Shown here piece after piece: positions 7,239-15,472 of a stretch of DNA of 30,722 bases (position 1 is its first letter; each line of letters begins with the position of its first letter). The notes under the pieces are model-generated. The model ran no database searches and had not been told where the DNA came from. It saw only the letters and a list, made by a program, of their open reading frames with translations. This DNA is from Chlorobium sp. Lineage in GTDB: Bacteria; Bacteroidota; Chlorobiia; Chlorobiales; Chlorobiaceae. The translations under genes and the position numbers were made by a program. The stretch is from assembly GCA_028280025.1 (NCBI GenBank), contig JANQMO010000071.1, positions 1 to 30,722 on the forward strand. Reading direction: 5' to 3'.

Positions 7239-8231
7239 ATGATATATCTCAACCGCGTCAAAGAAGCGCCGCCGCAGCGAAGTGAAGGAGTCAGGCTGGC
7301 AATTTTTCAGTCCGAACGTCCTGTAGGGACACCCGAAGCTGTTCATGATAACATCGATCGTCTCGAGGAAGCGGTCAAGGATGCGCTAAGGTTCAATGCG
7401 CAGGTCATCAGTTTTCCTGAACTGTATATTGAAGGCTATACCATGACACCCGATGTTATGCGTACCCTCGCCGAACCGCTCGACGGTCCTTCGATTACAC
7501 GGGTACAGGAGATTGCCGGAGAAAACAGCATGGCAATCATCTGCCCATACGCGGAGAGGGAAGACCGCCCGGACGGAACGCGTTACTATGATTCGATAGC
7601 TTTTGCAGGCCCGGACGGCGAGCTTTTGCATAACTACAGGAAAACCCACCTCTTCGGCATGGCAGAACGAGCAAATTACAATTTCGGCTATACCGATGGT
7701 GAAGGCGATGCTTTCCGGGTGAGCCTGGTCAACGGCTTTCCCATAGGCATTCTCAACTGCTACGAGGCGGAGTTTTTTGAATTGTCCAGAATACTCGCTC
7801 TCGAAGGGGCGAAGCTGATCGTTATACCGACAGCGGCTGATTACTACTATAATCTTGCAGACGGGACAAGGACTGCCGTGCCGTACCCTGATATTACCAG
7901 AAACCTCATACCCGCACACGCCTATGAAAACCACTGTTTCGTGGCCTATTGCAACCGCAGCGGAACGGAACGGGTTGGAAACGGCAGCTGGCAGTATCGG
8001 GGAAATTCGATTATCTGCGGACCTCACGGGGACATCGTTCTTGCGGCAAGGAATGAGGATACCCTGATCATCGCCGATGTTGTTCCCGGTGATTACGGTC
8101 CGACTCATCCTGAAGGAGATTATCTCAAGAACAGAAGGCCTGAATTGTACAGCAAGCTTGTGTCAATGTCAGGCGGTTTCGATGGCGGCTATACCTATCA
8201 GTCGCCGCCAAGCCGTAATACGGACCATTAG
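7239..8231 (+). CDS. Nitrilase-superfamily carbon-nitrogen hydrolase
   Basis: A 330-residue amidohydrolase of the nitrilase superfamily, which hydrolyses amide or carbamoyl C-N bonds through a Glu-Lys-Cys triad. All three residues are visible: Glu61 in SFPELYIEGY, Lys135 in NYRKTHLFG, and Cys174 in GILNCYEAEFFE. A further Glu follows Cys174 in the Y-E-A-E-F-F-E stretch, as in the amidase and N-carbamoylputrescine amidase branches. No signal peptide is present, so it is cytoplasmic. The substrate is unknown; candidates include N-carbamoyl-amines, omega-amides and aliphatic amides. The glutamate decarboxylase gene begins 36 bases after its stop, which suggests co-transcription and perhaps a shared pathway around GABA or glutamate amides. 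Confidence 0.88.
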   Translation: MIYLNRVKEAPPQRSEGVRLAIFQSERPVGTPEAVHDNIDRLEEAVKDALRFNAQVISFPELYIEGYTMTPDVMRTLAEPLDGPSITRVQEIAGENSMAIICPYAEREDRPDGTRYYDSIAFAGPDGELLHNYRKTHLFGMAERANYNFGYTDGEGDAFRVSLVNGFPIGILNCYEAEFFELSRILALEGAKLIVIPTAADYYYNLADGTRTAVPYPDITRNLIPAHAYENHCFVAYCNRSGTERVGNGSWQYRGNSIICGPHGDIVLAARNEDTLIIADVVPGDYGPTHPEGDYLKNRRPELYSKLVSMSGGFDGGYTYQSPPSRNTDH

Positions 8232-8267
8232 GGGATTTTTGCCGGATAACCAAACGAACTGTACGTA

Positions 8268-9677
8268 ATGATAAAGAAACAGCGACATATCGAGTCGATG
8301 GATGAGGATGAAAAGCTCTCGTCCTGTACCTATGCCAGCCGCTATATGACCGAGCCCGTTCCAAAATACGAACTGCCTGAACGCTCGGTGTCGGAGAGAA
8401 CCGCATACCGTCTTATCCGTGATGAGCTTTATCTGGATGGAAGGCCGGTACAGAATCTGGCGTCTTTCTGTTCGACATGGATGGAGCCGGAAGGCGATGA
8501 ACTGATCCAGCAGGGATTGCACTATAATCTTGCTGATGAAGATGAATATCCTCATGTCATTAAAATACTCGAGCGATGTGTCAACATTCTTGCCAACCTT
8601 TTCCATGCACCATCGAACCATAGCGGCGGTGCTGTCGGAACAGCGACTATCGGCTCTTCAGAAGCGATCATGCTGGCCGGACTGGCGATGAAATGGAATT
8701 GGAGAAAGCGGCGCAATGAGAGAGGAGAGCCGACCGACAGGCCGAACATTGTGCTGGGGAACAATGTTCAGGTCTGCTGGAAAAAATTTGCGCGGTATTT
8801 TGATGTCGAGTGTAAATACATTCCTCTGGAAGTTGGACGATATGTGATCACCCCCGAACTGGTTGCTGATGCTGTTGACGAGAATACCATCGGTGTCTGT
8901 GCTGTCCTCGGAAGTACATTTACCGGTGAGTTTGAACCGGTAGAAGAGATAAACGATACCCTGGCGGAGGTCAATAAGGCAAGAGGTTTTGATATACCTG
9001 TTCATGTGGATGCCGCGAGCGGCGGTTTTGTCGCACCGTTTCTTTATCCCGATCTTGAATGGGACTTCCGTTTGCCCCTTGTCCGCTCGATAAACGTGTC
9101 GGGGCATAAATACGGCCTCTGCTATCCTGGTATCGGATGGGCAATATGGCGTGACAGAAGCTGGCTTCCTGAGGAGCTGGTTTTCAGGGTCAACTATCTC
9201 GGAGGCGAAATGGAGACCTTCAACCTCAACTTTTCGCGCCCGGCATCAGGGGTGCTTGGCCAGTATTACAATTTTCTCCGTCTCGGAAGGGAGGGGTATG
9301 CCAATGTCATGAAAGCGCTCAAGCGCAATGCGGACTACATCAGGGAGCGCCTGGTCGATACAGATCAGTTCGATGTACTGAGCGACGATCGGTCGCTGCC
9401 GCTTGTTGCCTTGTCCGTCCGTCCGGAACTGCCGTACACAGCTTTTGACCTGTCACACAAGCTTCGTGAAAAAGGATGGATCGTGCCGGCGTATACCATG
9501 CCCGGAAATGCTGAAAGCATCACTTGTCTGCGTGCGGTTGTTCGTGAAAAAATGAGCCGGGAAGTTGCTGATGATCTTGTCGAGGATATCCTGGCGGCAA
9601 CGTCGGAACTGAACCGGCTGAAACCCGGAAAAAAGACAACGTCCGTTTCGTCCGGCAGCAGTGACCTTATCTGCTGA
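8268..9677 (+). CDS. gadB: Glutamate decarboxylase (PLP-dependent)
   Basis: A 469-residue group II PLP decarboxylase that matches E. coli GadA/GadB along its length (466 residues there). It converts glutamate to GABA and CO2, consuming a proton. Family blocks seen: YRLIRDELYLDG near 48-58, ATIGSSEAIMLAG near 126-138, the PLP-contacting HVDAASGGFVAPF near 246-258, and the Schiff-base lysine Lys281 in INVSGHKYG. The C-terminal His-rich tail that closes E. coli GadB at neutral pH is not visible; this protein ends in Ser-rich residues. No glutamate/GABA antiporter (GadC) is nearby, so an acid-resistance cycle is not evident here. It lies directly downstream of the amidohydrolase. Confidence 0.93.
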   Translation: MIKKQRHIESMDEDEKLSSCTYASRYMTEPVPKYELPERSVSERTAYRLIRDELYLDGRPVQNLASFCSTWMEPEGDELIQQGLHYNLADEDEYPHVIKILERCVNILANLFHAPSNHSGGAVGTATIGSSEAIMLAGLAMKWNWRKRRNERGEPTDRPNIVLGNNVQVCWKKFARYFDVECKYIPLEVGRYVITPELVADAVDENTIGVCAVLGSTFTGEFEPVEEINDTLAEVNKARGFDIPVHVDAASGGFVAPFLYPDLEWDFRLPLVRSINVSGHKYGLCYPGIGWAIWRDRSWLPEELVFRVNYLGGEMETFNLNFSRPASGVLGQYYNFLRLGREGYANVMKALKRNADYIRERLVDTDQFDVLSDDRSLPLVALSVRPELPYTAFDLSHKLREKGWIVPAYTMPGNAESITCLRAVVREKMSREVADDLVEDILAATSELNRLKPGKKTTSVSSGSSDLIC

Positions 9678-9763
9678 AAAAGGAAAGAATGCGTCCCGAA
9701 GCTCTCGATTGCAGATATGGTAAGGGACGGGAAACGTTCCCTCTCCAGTCATTGCAGTGCCTG

Positions 9764-9795
9764 CCCCGTGAAGTCAACGTATCTATTTCACGGGG
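9764..9795. terminator. Hairpin CCCCGTGAA/TTCACGGGG
   Basis: A nine-base perfect inverted repeat, CCCCGTGAA at 9764-9772 and TTCACGGGG at 9787-9795, encloses a 14-base loop. It is about 90 bases after the glutamate decarboxylase stop. There is no T-run after it, so it is a weak terminator candidate. It is also part of a hairpin-rich intergenic region. Confidence 0.5.
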
Positions 9796-9823
9796 CTTAC
9801 CCGGAGGTTCATCTCCATCTTCA

Positions 9824-9901
9824 GTCATTCCCGCACTTGATGCGGGAATCCATAAGCAATCCTGCAAATACCTGTGGATGCCGCATCAAGTGCGGCATGA
9901 C
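9824..9901. repeat. REP-like paired palindrome
   Basis: Two related palindromic arms face each other. The left arm (9824-9851) is built around CCCGCACTTGATGCGGG; the right arm (9876-9901) is built around GCCGCATCAAGTGCGGC. The left arm starts GTCAT and the right arm ends ATGAC, so the whole 78-base unit is an imperfect inverted repeat with hairpins inside hairpins. This is the architecture of bacterial REP/BIME-type intergenic elements. A related single arm lies at 17522-17545. Such elements often sit at 3' ends of genes and are mobilised by a distant REP-associated transposase, which is not in this window. Confidence 0.75.
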
Positions 9902-9927
9902 TCTTTGAAAGAATGGATGCCGGATCA

Positions 9928-9967
9928 CCCTGTGTAATATCCCGGTTATTACACGGGGCGGCATGAC
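9928..9967. repeat. Third hairpin of the intergenic cluster
   Basis: CCCTGTGTAATA at 9928-9939 is complementary, with one mismatch or bulge, to TATTACACGGGG ending at 9958. The flanking GCGGCATGAC at 9958-9967 repeats the end of the REP-like unit (9892-9901). The intergenic segment 9678-10073 between the decarboxylase and the leftward rlmI-like gene is therefore filled mostly with inverted repeats and holds no convincing gene. Confidence 0.5.
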
Positions 9968-10073
9968 AGCCTATGGTTTTGGGCTTTTTTTCGGTTTTCG
10001 GGAGGGAATCCGGGCATATGATCGGTTCGATGTGTAGTTCTGCAACCCGGGTTTTCGAACTCTCATGAATTAT

Positions 10074-11261
10074 TCAGGACAAGTCGCTGACATAGAAACA
10101 GGCGAATTTGAGGTAGTGAGTTTCGGGCATGGAGAGCAGGATAGGGTGGTCTGCCGGTTGAGAGCTTTTATACACGAGACGAAGATGTTTTTTCTCTGAA
10201 AGTGATGCCTGTAAGATCGCTTTGAGGAAATCGTCTTCCGATACATGGCGGGAACATGACGCTGTTGCAAGGAACCCGCTGGTTTTAATGAGCTGCAGGC
10301 CAAGCCTGTTCAGTTTTTTATAGGCATGCAGTGCCGAAGGAAGATTTTTTCTGCTTTTTGCAAAGCTTGGCGGATCGAGAATGACCAGATCAAAAAGCTT
10401 TTTCTCCGAAATCAGTTCCTTCATGACCTCGAACGCATCTCCTTCGATCAGGGAGTAGCCGGAAAGACCGTTGAGTGCGGCGTTTTCCGACGCACGCTCC
10501 AGGGCGGCATGAGAAATATCAACCATGGTTGCCGATGCGGCGCCGCCAAAAAGGGCGTTGATTCCGAAGCCGCCGTCACTGGTGAAAACGTCAAGTGTGT
10601 CGGTTCCCTTTGCGAGCGTTCGTATCATCCGCCTGTTGTCGCGTTGATCGAGAAAGAAACCGGTTTTGTGTCCTTCGAGGAGATTGACGGTATAGCGCAA
10701 GCCTGTGTCGTGGATAACCTGGCACGCATCTTTTTCCGATCCGTGAACGACTTTCTTGTACAGCGGCAGGCCTTCGAGCTCCCTCAGACCGGATTCGTTT
10801 CGAACGATAATCGATGAGGGATTGAATAGCTCAATGAGAACATCGGTAATGAGTGGAAGGTGGCGGTCCATGCCTGCCGAATATGCCTGCAGAACAAATG
10901 CTGTATTGAATCGATCTATTACCAGTCCTGGAAGCCCGTCGGATTCTCCGTGTATGAGCCTGAATGCGTTTGTGTCATCTTCCGGATAGATTTTTTTTCT
11001 CAGATCAAGAGCTGCGGAAATTTTTTTATGGAAAAAAGAGCTGTCCGGAATGTCTCCTGTTCTTGAAAGTAACCTGAACGCAATCAGCGAATGCGGGTTG
11101 TAGAATCCTGTTCCTACAAGTTTATCGTCATGAGTGAAGAGTCTGACGGTTTCTCCTGCTGCTATGTCCTTTGGGACTGTCTGGAGTTCGTTGCTGAAAG
11201 ACCAGAGGTGGCCTTTGAACAGTCTGCGGTGTTCGCGGGGTTTGAGATGGAGAGCGTGCAT
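10074..11261 (-). CDS. rlmI: RlmI-like 23S rRNA cytosine methyltransferase
   Basis: A 395-residue class I SAM-dependent methyltransferase of the RlmI/YccW type. In E. coli this enzyme makes 5-methylcytosine in 23S rRNA. An N-terminal PUA-like RNA-binding region begins HLKPREHRRLFKGHLWSFS. It is followed by the family EEE-type middle domain (GLPGLVIDRF, then KTGFFLDQRDNR). The SAM-binding loop is TLDVFTSDGGFGINAL, and the catalytic-region motif is VILDPPSFAKSRK. ATG at 11261 is chosen because homologous N-termini begin close to this point; the frame extends 26 codons further upstream without family-like residues. It is transcribed divergently from the DUF4292-like lipoprotein gene. Exact target specificity is inferred. 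Confidence 0.85.
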   Translation of the reverse strand: MHALHLKPREHRRLFKGHLWSFSNELQTVPKDIAAGETVRLFTHDDKLVGTGFYNPHSLIAFRLLSRTGDIPDSSFFHKKISAALDLRKKIYPEDDTNAFRLIHGESDGLPGLVIDRFNTAFVLQAYSAGMDRHLPLITDVLIELFNPSSIIVRNESGLRELEGLPLYKKVVHGSEKDACQVIHDTGLRYTVNLLEGHKTGFFLDQRDNRRMIRTLAKGTDTLDVFTSDGGFGINALFGGAASATMVDISHAALERASENAALNGLSGYSLIEGDAFEVMKELISEKKLFDLVILDPPSFAKSRKNLPSALHAYKKLNRLGLQLIKTSGFLATASCSRHVSEDDFLKAILQASLSEKKHLRLVYKSSQPADHPILLSMPETHYLKFACFYVSDLS

Positions 11262-11400
11262 GTGCTGGAAGATCGACAGGTTAGTTGTTCTCGTGCTTGA
11301 ACAGTCTTCTGATAATGTATGTATAAAAAAGAACTGCATATATAGGGAATAATGCCGATATTCTCATTAGACTTGAATAAATACTTACGGTGTTCCATTG

Positions 11401-12255
11401 ATGAAACAGGTTTTTCGATCTTTTCTGTATGTTTTTCCAGCATTATTGATGGCTGCGTGTGCCGGTCTGAAACCCGTGAGCGTTGTGGAGTGGCCAACTG
11501 AACAAACCGATCTCACCGACACCCTTTATACCCTTTACACAGATGTTTCCCGAGCCTCCGAGTCGGTCAGCGCCGTCGAGGGATACGCCGATATCTGGCT
11601 GAGGTCATCTGAACGGAAAGAGCACCTGTACAGCGCCATCCAGCTCGAACGTTCAAAGGATATGCGCCTCATTGTAAGCACCGCACTGTTAGGCTGGCCG
11701 GTTGCCGACATACTCTTCCGGCCCGATACGCTTTTCGTCCACGATCTGGTGAACAACACGCTACTTGTAGGAAGTAACAATCCCGGAAACCTCGATAAAA
11801 TTCTGGGGGTGAAAACCCGCTATGCATTTCTTTCCGATCTTCTTGCCGGGGTAATTGCCGCCGAAGAACCTCGGCAGGCCATCCGGGACGTCAGGACAGG
11901 ATCCGGTTCAATAAGTTTTGCCGTGGAATCAGGAGACGGTACGAAGGTGCTTCTTGTCAACCAGTTGAAAAAAATCATCGAGGGAGTTCGATTTTTCGAT
12001 TCCTCCGGCAGGATGCGTGCAGAAGTTCATTTCATGGAGTATACGCCCTGCGTTTCGGAAGGAGAGTCACTGGAACTGCCCCGAAGAATAGAGGTCATTA
12101 CCTTCGATCCTTTTCAGGCAGGCCGCAAACAGGAACTGATCATTGCTTACGACGAACGGATCTGCAACCCGGCCGGTCTTGATATTCAGTACTCTGTTCC
12201 GAAGAAAGCCAGGGTGGTAGAGCTGGATAAGGTAATGCGCCTGCCATGGATGTAG
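11401..12255 (+). CDS. DUF4292-like lipoprotein
   Basis: A 284-residue lipoprotein. The signal peptide ends in a lipobox M-A-A-C, with the acylated cysteine near residue 20. The mature protein has an amphipathic beta-rich pattern (GYADIWLRSSERKEHLYSAI, then LIVSTALLGWPVADILFRPDTLFVHD) typical of DUF4292 proteins of Bacteroidetes/Chlorobi, which have a LolA/LolB-like fold. A role in handling lipoproteins or lipids at the outer membrane is plausible but unproven. ATG at 11401 is preferred; a TTG one codon earlier is also possible. It is a single gene, flanked downstream by a 9-bp repeat array and a terminator. Confidence 0.72.
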   Translation: MKQVFRSFLYVFPALLMAACAGLKPVSVVEWPTEQTDLTDTLYTLYTDVSRASESVSAVEGYADIWLRSSERKEHLYSAIQLERSKDMRLIVSTALLGWPVADILFRPDTLFVHDLVNNTLLVGSNNPGNLDKILGVKTRYAFLSDLLAGVIAAEEPRQAIRDVRTGSGSISFAVESGDGTKVLLVNQLKKIIEGVRFFDSSGRMRAEVHFMEYTPCVSEGESLELPRRIEVITFDPFQAGRKQELIIAYDERICNPAGLDIQYSVPKKARVVELDKVMRLPWM

Positions 12256-12282
12256 CTGCGTAAGGAATTATATTGAGGATTC

Positions 12283-12327
12283 TTTATAGGTCCTATAGGT
12301 CCCATAAGTCCTATAGGACCTATGTGT
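12283..12327. repeat. 9-bp tandem repeat, five units
   Basis: Five consecutive 9-base units read TTTATAGGT, CCTATAGGT, CCCATAAGT, CCTATAGGA and CCTATGTGT. The unit matches the array at 184-219. It lies between the lipoprotein stop and the superoxide dismutase terminator, so it is intergenic between converging genes. Confidence 0.8.
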
Positions 12328-12357
12328 TTTTCCTCAATCTCCCGGAACAAGAAAAGG

Positions 12358-12386
12358 CTGCCCTCAAAAGGCAGCCTGATGCTTTT
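12358..12386 (-). terminator. Intrinsic terminator of superoxide dismutase
   Basis: Read on the minus strand, AGGCTGCC and GGCAGCCT form an eight-base stem with a short TTTTGA-type loop, followed by TTTTCTTG. On the plus strand the same stem is followed by GATGCTTTTT, so it may stop transcription from both sides. It lies about 30 bases after the sod stop. Confidence 0.8.
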
Positions 12387-12404
12387 TGATGCCTTGTTCC
12401 AGCC

Positions 12405-13010
12405 TCAGACCTGGGCTTTCAGGAGGTTTTCCGATACGAATTCCCAGTTCAGAAGTTCATCGATGACGGCTGCAATATAGTCCGGCCGGCGGTTCTGATA
12501 ATCGAGGTAGTAGGCGTGTTCCCAGACGTCGATAGTCAGGAGCGGATACATGCCGTTTGCAAGAGGTGTTTGTGCATTTGCTGTTTTGACGATTTTAAGC
12601 CTGCCGGCATCGAGAACAAGCCATGCCCAGCCGCTGCCGAACTGCGTGGCTGCCGCATTTGCAAACTCGTTTTTAAATGCATCGTAACCACCCAGGTCGG
12701 ATTCGATTTTTGCGACGATTTCTCCTGAAGGTTTTCCTCCGCCTTCAGGTGAAAGACAGTTCCAGTAGAATGAATGGTTCCATGCCTGCGCCCCATTATT
12801 GAAAACACCTGCTTTGTCAGGATCGTTGGCTGTTGCTACGATGACATCTTCAATGCTCTGATCGTCATAAGGGGTGCCGGCAACCATGTCGTTATATTTT
12901 TTGACATACGTTGCATGATGTTTGCCGTAGTGAAATCCCAGGGTGTTTGCCGAAATATGTGGATCAAGCGCATCTTCAGCAAATGGCAGTTCCGGTTGTG
13001 TGTAAGCCAT
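12405..13010 (-). CDS. sodB: Superoxide dismutase, Fe type
   Basis: A 201-residue Fe/Mn-family superoxide dismutase that converts superoxide to oxygen and hydrogen peroxide in the cytoplasm. Metal ligands are visible as His27 (LGFHYGKHH), His79 (AWNHSFYW), Asp161 and His165 (DVWEHAYYLDY). Gln75 in NNGAQAW is the position typical of iron enzymes; manganese enzymes usually carry this Gln in the C-terminal half. There is no signal peptide, and the length is normal. ATG at 13010 matches the conserved start AYTQPELPFAEDAL. In an anaerobe it would protect iron-sulfur enzymes during oxygen exposure. Confidence 0.95.
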   Translation of the reverse strand: MAYTQPELPFAEDALDPHISANTLGFHYGKHHATYVKKYNDMVAGTPYDDQSIEDVIVATANDPDKAGVFNNGAQAWNHSFYWNCLSPEGGGKPSGEIVAKIESDLGGYDAFKNEFANAAATQFGSGWAWLVLDAGRLKIVKTANAQTPLANGMYPLLTIDVWEHAYYLDYQNRRPDYIAAVIDELLNWEFVSENLLKAQV

Positions 13011-13177
13011 GAGTAGATTGTGTTTATTATGAAAATTTAGTTGATTCGGGATTCGTTTGTTTTAACTGTTGCTGTAATGATTTAGTTTCTTAGGCGGATG
13101 TTTTTTTCGCTTAGGGGCAAACCTGGATAGTCGATCCGGCTGCTGCTGTTTACAGAAGCTCATTGGAGATGATCGCC

Positions 13178-13510
13178 ATGAAAGTGCCAAAGGTCACGCG
13201 ATATGTTGCCATGTACGGAATCGCATGTATGACGGTTCTTACGGGATGCAGCAGGGATGAAGCGGTTGAATTGGGGGAAAATGACAGGAGGTATGCAGCG
13301 TTTTATGCTGACTATCTTGTCTTGTCCGGTGTTTCATCGGATGGAAACGGTTCCGGACCCGTGCCGGAAGGGGAGCAGGTGGACTCGCTGCTGATCGTTC
13401 ACGGCCTGACGCTCTTTGAGTTCAATGAGCGCTCAGATGCATACAGCAGTAATCCCGGATTATGGCGTGCAGTTCTGCTGGAAGTGAAAAACAGGTTAAA
13501 GGCAGAATGA
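13178..13510 (+). CDS. Small lipoprotein upstream of coaE
   Basis: A 110-residue lipoprotein with lipobox L-T-G-C and the acylated cysteine at residue 24. The mature part is acidic and mostly helical, with Y-A-D-Y-L-V-L-S-G and a C-terminal helix ending EVKNRLKAE. It loosely resembles the DUF4296-type short lipoproteins of Bacteroidetes, but I am not certain. ATG at 13178 is chosen because GGAG lies nine bases before it; TTG 13163 and ATG 13169 are in frame but less well placed. Its stop codon overlaps the coaE start in an ATGA, indicating translational coupling. Function unknown. Confidence 0.7.
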   Translation: MKVPKVTRYVAMYGIACMTVLTGCSRDEAVELGENDRRYAAFYADYLVLSGVSSDGNGSGPVPEGEQVDSLLIVHGLTLFEFNERSDAYSSNPGLWRAVLLEVKNRLKAE

Positions 13511-14166
13511 CGGCGTCAGGGAACAGCGTGCAATCCGGACAGCCGTTGCTTGTCGGGGTGACCGGAGGACTGGGAAGCGGGAAAAGCAGCGTCTGCAGAA
13601 TGTTTCTTGATATGGGGTGCGCTGTTTTTGAAGCCGACAGGGTGGCAAAGGAGCTGCAGGTCAGCGATGATGACGTTGTCAGCGGAATTAGAACCATGTT
13701 CGGGGACGATATTTACCGTCATGATGAACGCGGCAGGCTTCAGATTGACAGAAGACAGATTGCAGAAAGGGCCTTTTCCGACCCTGAGGTATTGCGAAAG
13801 CTCAATGATCTGATACACCCTGAAGTTTTCAAGGCATTCAGGGGGGCGGTAAGGGACGCGAAAAAAAAGGGCGTCAGTATCCTTATTAAAGAAGCGGCTA
13901 TTTTATTTGAATCAGGAGGGAACAAGGGGCTTGATGCTGTCATCGTCGTTGCCGCTGACAGGGAAAAAAGGATAGAGCGTGCATTGGCGAAAGGAATGGG
14001 CAGCAGGGAAGATATCCAGCGCCGCATAGAGGCCCAATGGCCCCAGAAGAAGCTTGAAGCACTCGCCGATTACGTGATCGAGAACAACGGAACCTTCTCT
14101 GAGCTTGAGAAGAGCGTAAAGGATGTGTACCGGAAACTCATTACAGCCCAAAATCACGATTGTTGA
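13507..14166 (+). CDS. coaE: Dephospho-CoA kinase
   Basis: A 219-residue kinase that phosphorylates the 3' hydroxyl of dephospho-CoA, the last step of coenzyme A synthesis. The P-loop is VGVTGGLGSGKSSVC at residues 16-30. The family motifs FEADRVAKEL (substrate-contact Asp) and LNDLIHPEVFKAFR follow, and the lid and C-terminal helix (QWPQKKLEALADYVIENNG) are present. ATG at 13507 overlaps the preceding stop as ATGA. The frame extends further upstream, but that part lies inside the lipoprotein gene. Its 3' end overlaps the 3' end of tatC on the other strand by 13 bases. Confidence 0.95.
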   Translation: MTASGNSVQSGQPLLVGVTGGLGSGKSSVCRMFLDMGCAVFEADRVAKELQVSDDDVVSGIRTMFGDDIYRHDERGRLQIDRRQIAERAFSDPEVLRKLNDLIHPEVFKAFRGAVRDAKKKGVSILIKEAAILFESGGNKGLDAVIVVAADREKRIERALAKGMGSREDIQRRIEAQWPQKKLEALADYVIENNGTFSELEKSVKDVYRKLITAQNHDC

Positions 14167-15059
14167 CGTTTGTCGGGAGGAGGTATCGTTGATTCTGTAA
14201 ACGAGTGGTGTTTGCGGTTGACATAGCCGGATATCCGTATACTCAGTTCGTAAAGGAGGATCATGGGAACGGCGATGACGAGTTGTGTCACGATATCGGT
14301 GGATGGTGTGACGATAGCGGCTACAACCAGCAGGACAACAATGGCATGCTTACGGTAAAAACGCATGAAAGCCGGGGTCAGAAGGCCGACTCGGGAAAGG
14401 ATGTATGATACAAAGGGAAGTTCGAACACAAGTCCGGTTGTCAGGAGAGCTCCGGTGAAGAAGCTGACATAATCCTGGACGGCTATGTTGTTTTCGATGA
14501 GCGGAGTGCCGAATCCTGCAAAAAATTTGAGTGAAATCGGCATGAAGACAAAATAGCCGAAAGCGATTCCGGTAAAAAAGGAGAGCGAAATAAACGAAAT
14601 GACAAACTGCGTTGCCGCTTTTTCGTTTTCCTTGAGTCCGGGAAGTATGAACTGCCAGAGCTGGTGAACAAGATAGGGAAAGGTCAGAACGAAGCCTGAA
14701 AAAAATATGACCTGCAGGTAAAGGGATATCTGTCCGTATGGAACAAGGTTCTGCAGAATAATCGAATCGCTGCTGTTTTTAAGCGGGGCGATAAGAACGT
14801 CATTGACGAGGAAATCAGAGAAAAAAGCGGAAAAAGCCATGAAGAGAACAAGTGCTATTCCGCTTTTGACGAGCCGGTTTCGAAGTTCGTCCAGGTGCTC
14901 GATGAAGTTCATTCCCGAATCATCGGGCGTGTTGTCGGGCTCATTGACCGGTGCAAGACCTTCAGATTCTGTTTTTTTTGCCTCGATTTCAGCATCCATA
15001 AGCTGTGAGGCGGGCGATTTGGGTCTGGTGGGATCTGTTTCGCTGCTCATACCGCTCAT
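14154..15059 (-). CDS. tatC: Sec-independent protein translocase TatC
   Basis: A 301-residue polytopic inner-membrane protein, the core receptor of the twin-arginine system that exports folded proteins. The cytoplasmic motif F-I-E-H-L-D-E-L-R-N-R-L (about residues 52-63) is the signal-binding hallmark, and six membrane segments follow. F-x-L-P-F-V and P-x-x-D-[IV] blocks near the last segments are conserved. An acidic, Lys/Glu-rich N-terminal extension of about 50 residues precedes the motif and is longer than in E. coli. ATG at 15059 or 15050 could start it. No tatA or tatB gene is adjacent. It converges with coaE. Confidence 0.95.
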   Translation of the reverse strand: MSGMSSETDPTRPKSPASQLMDAEIEAKKTESEGLAPVNEPDNTPDDSGMNFIEHLDELRNRLVKSGIALVLFMAFSAFFSDFLVNDVLIAPLKNSSDSIILQNLVPYGQISLYLQVIFFSGFVLTFPYLVHQLWQFILPGLKENEKAATQFVISFISLSFFTGIAFGYFVFMPISLKFFAGFGTPLIENNIAVQDYVSFFTGALLTTGLVFELPFVSYILSRVGLLTPAFMRFYRKHAIVVLLVVAAIVTPSTDIVTQLVIAVPMILLYELSIRISGYVNRKHHSFTESTIPPPDKRQQS

Positions 15060-15472
15060 CAGCTTGTTTGTCAGGAACTCTTTTGCCGGCCGGGACGGAG
15101 CCGGAACGTAAAGATATCTATATTACCGAAACGAAATATAGTAAGAAAGAATGCTGTCGTGAACAAATTGTTTTTACGCTTGACAAGAGTGAGGCAGGTA
15201 CATGGAGGTTTTCATGAAGCATGGCATCGGCAGGGATGGTTCAGGGCAGGATGCAGTTCACTGAATGGCGCGAAAATGTTGCAGGGGAAGATGCCAGCCG
15301 GGGTGTTTTTTCCTTCAAGAGGAATTTTGGGCTCTGTTTACGGCTTATTTTTCTTAAAGAACTGTTATACTATCACATAATTCGATAAAGCACGGCCTTT
15401 ACAATCTATAAGAACGTGTGCGCTCCGCTGGTTCCCGAACGGTTCCGACGGTTTCGCCATAGAGCATAACAA
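15060..15472. other. Divergent intergenic region (413 bases)
   Basis: This gap separates the leftward tatC from the rightward polyprenyl synthase gene, so it should hold promoters for both. A TATACT at 15366-15371 could be a -10 box for the rightward gene, but no good -35 box stands at the right spacing. An open frame at 15159-15380 has no recognisable features and is not called. I see no strong hairpin, repeat or RNA motif. Confidence 0.4.

Noticed and set aside
7386..8108. Minus-strand frame opposite the amidohydrolase
   Set aside because: The plus-strand product carries the full catalytic triad; the reverse frame has no recognisable motifs.
15159..15380. Plus-strand frame of 73 codons between tatC and the polyprenyl synthase
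   Set aside because: No motif, odd composition and no clear ribosome-binding site; treated as non-coding.
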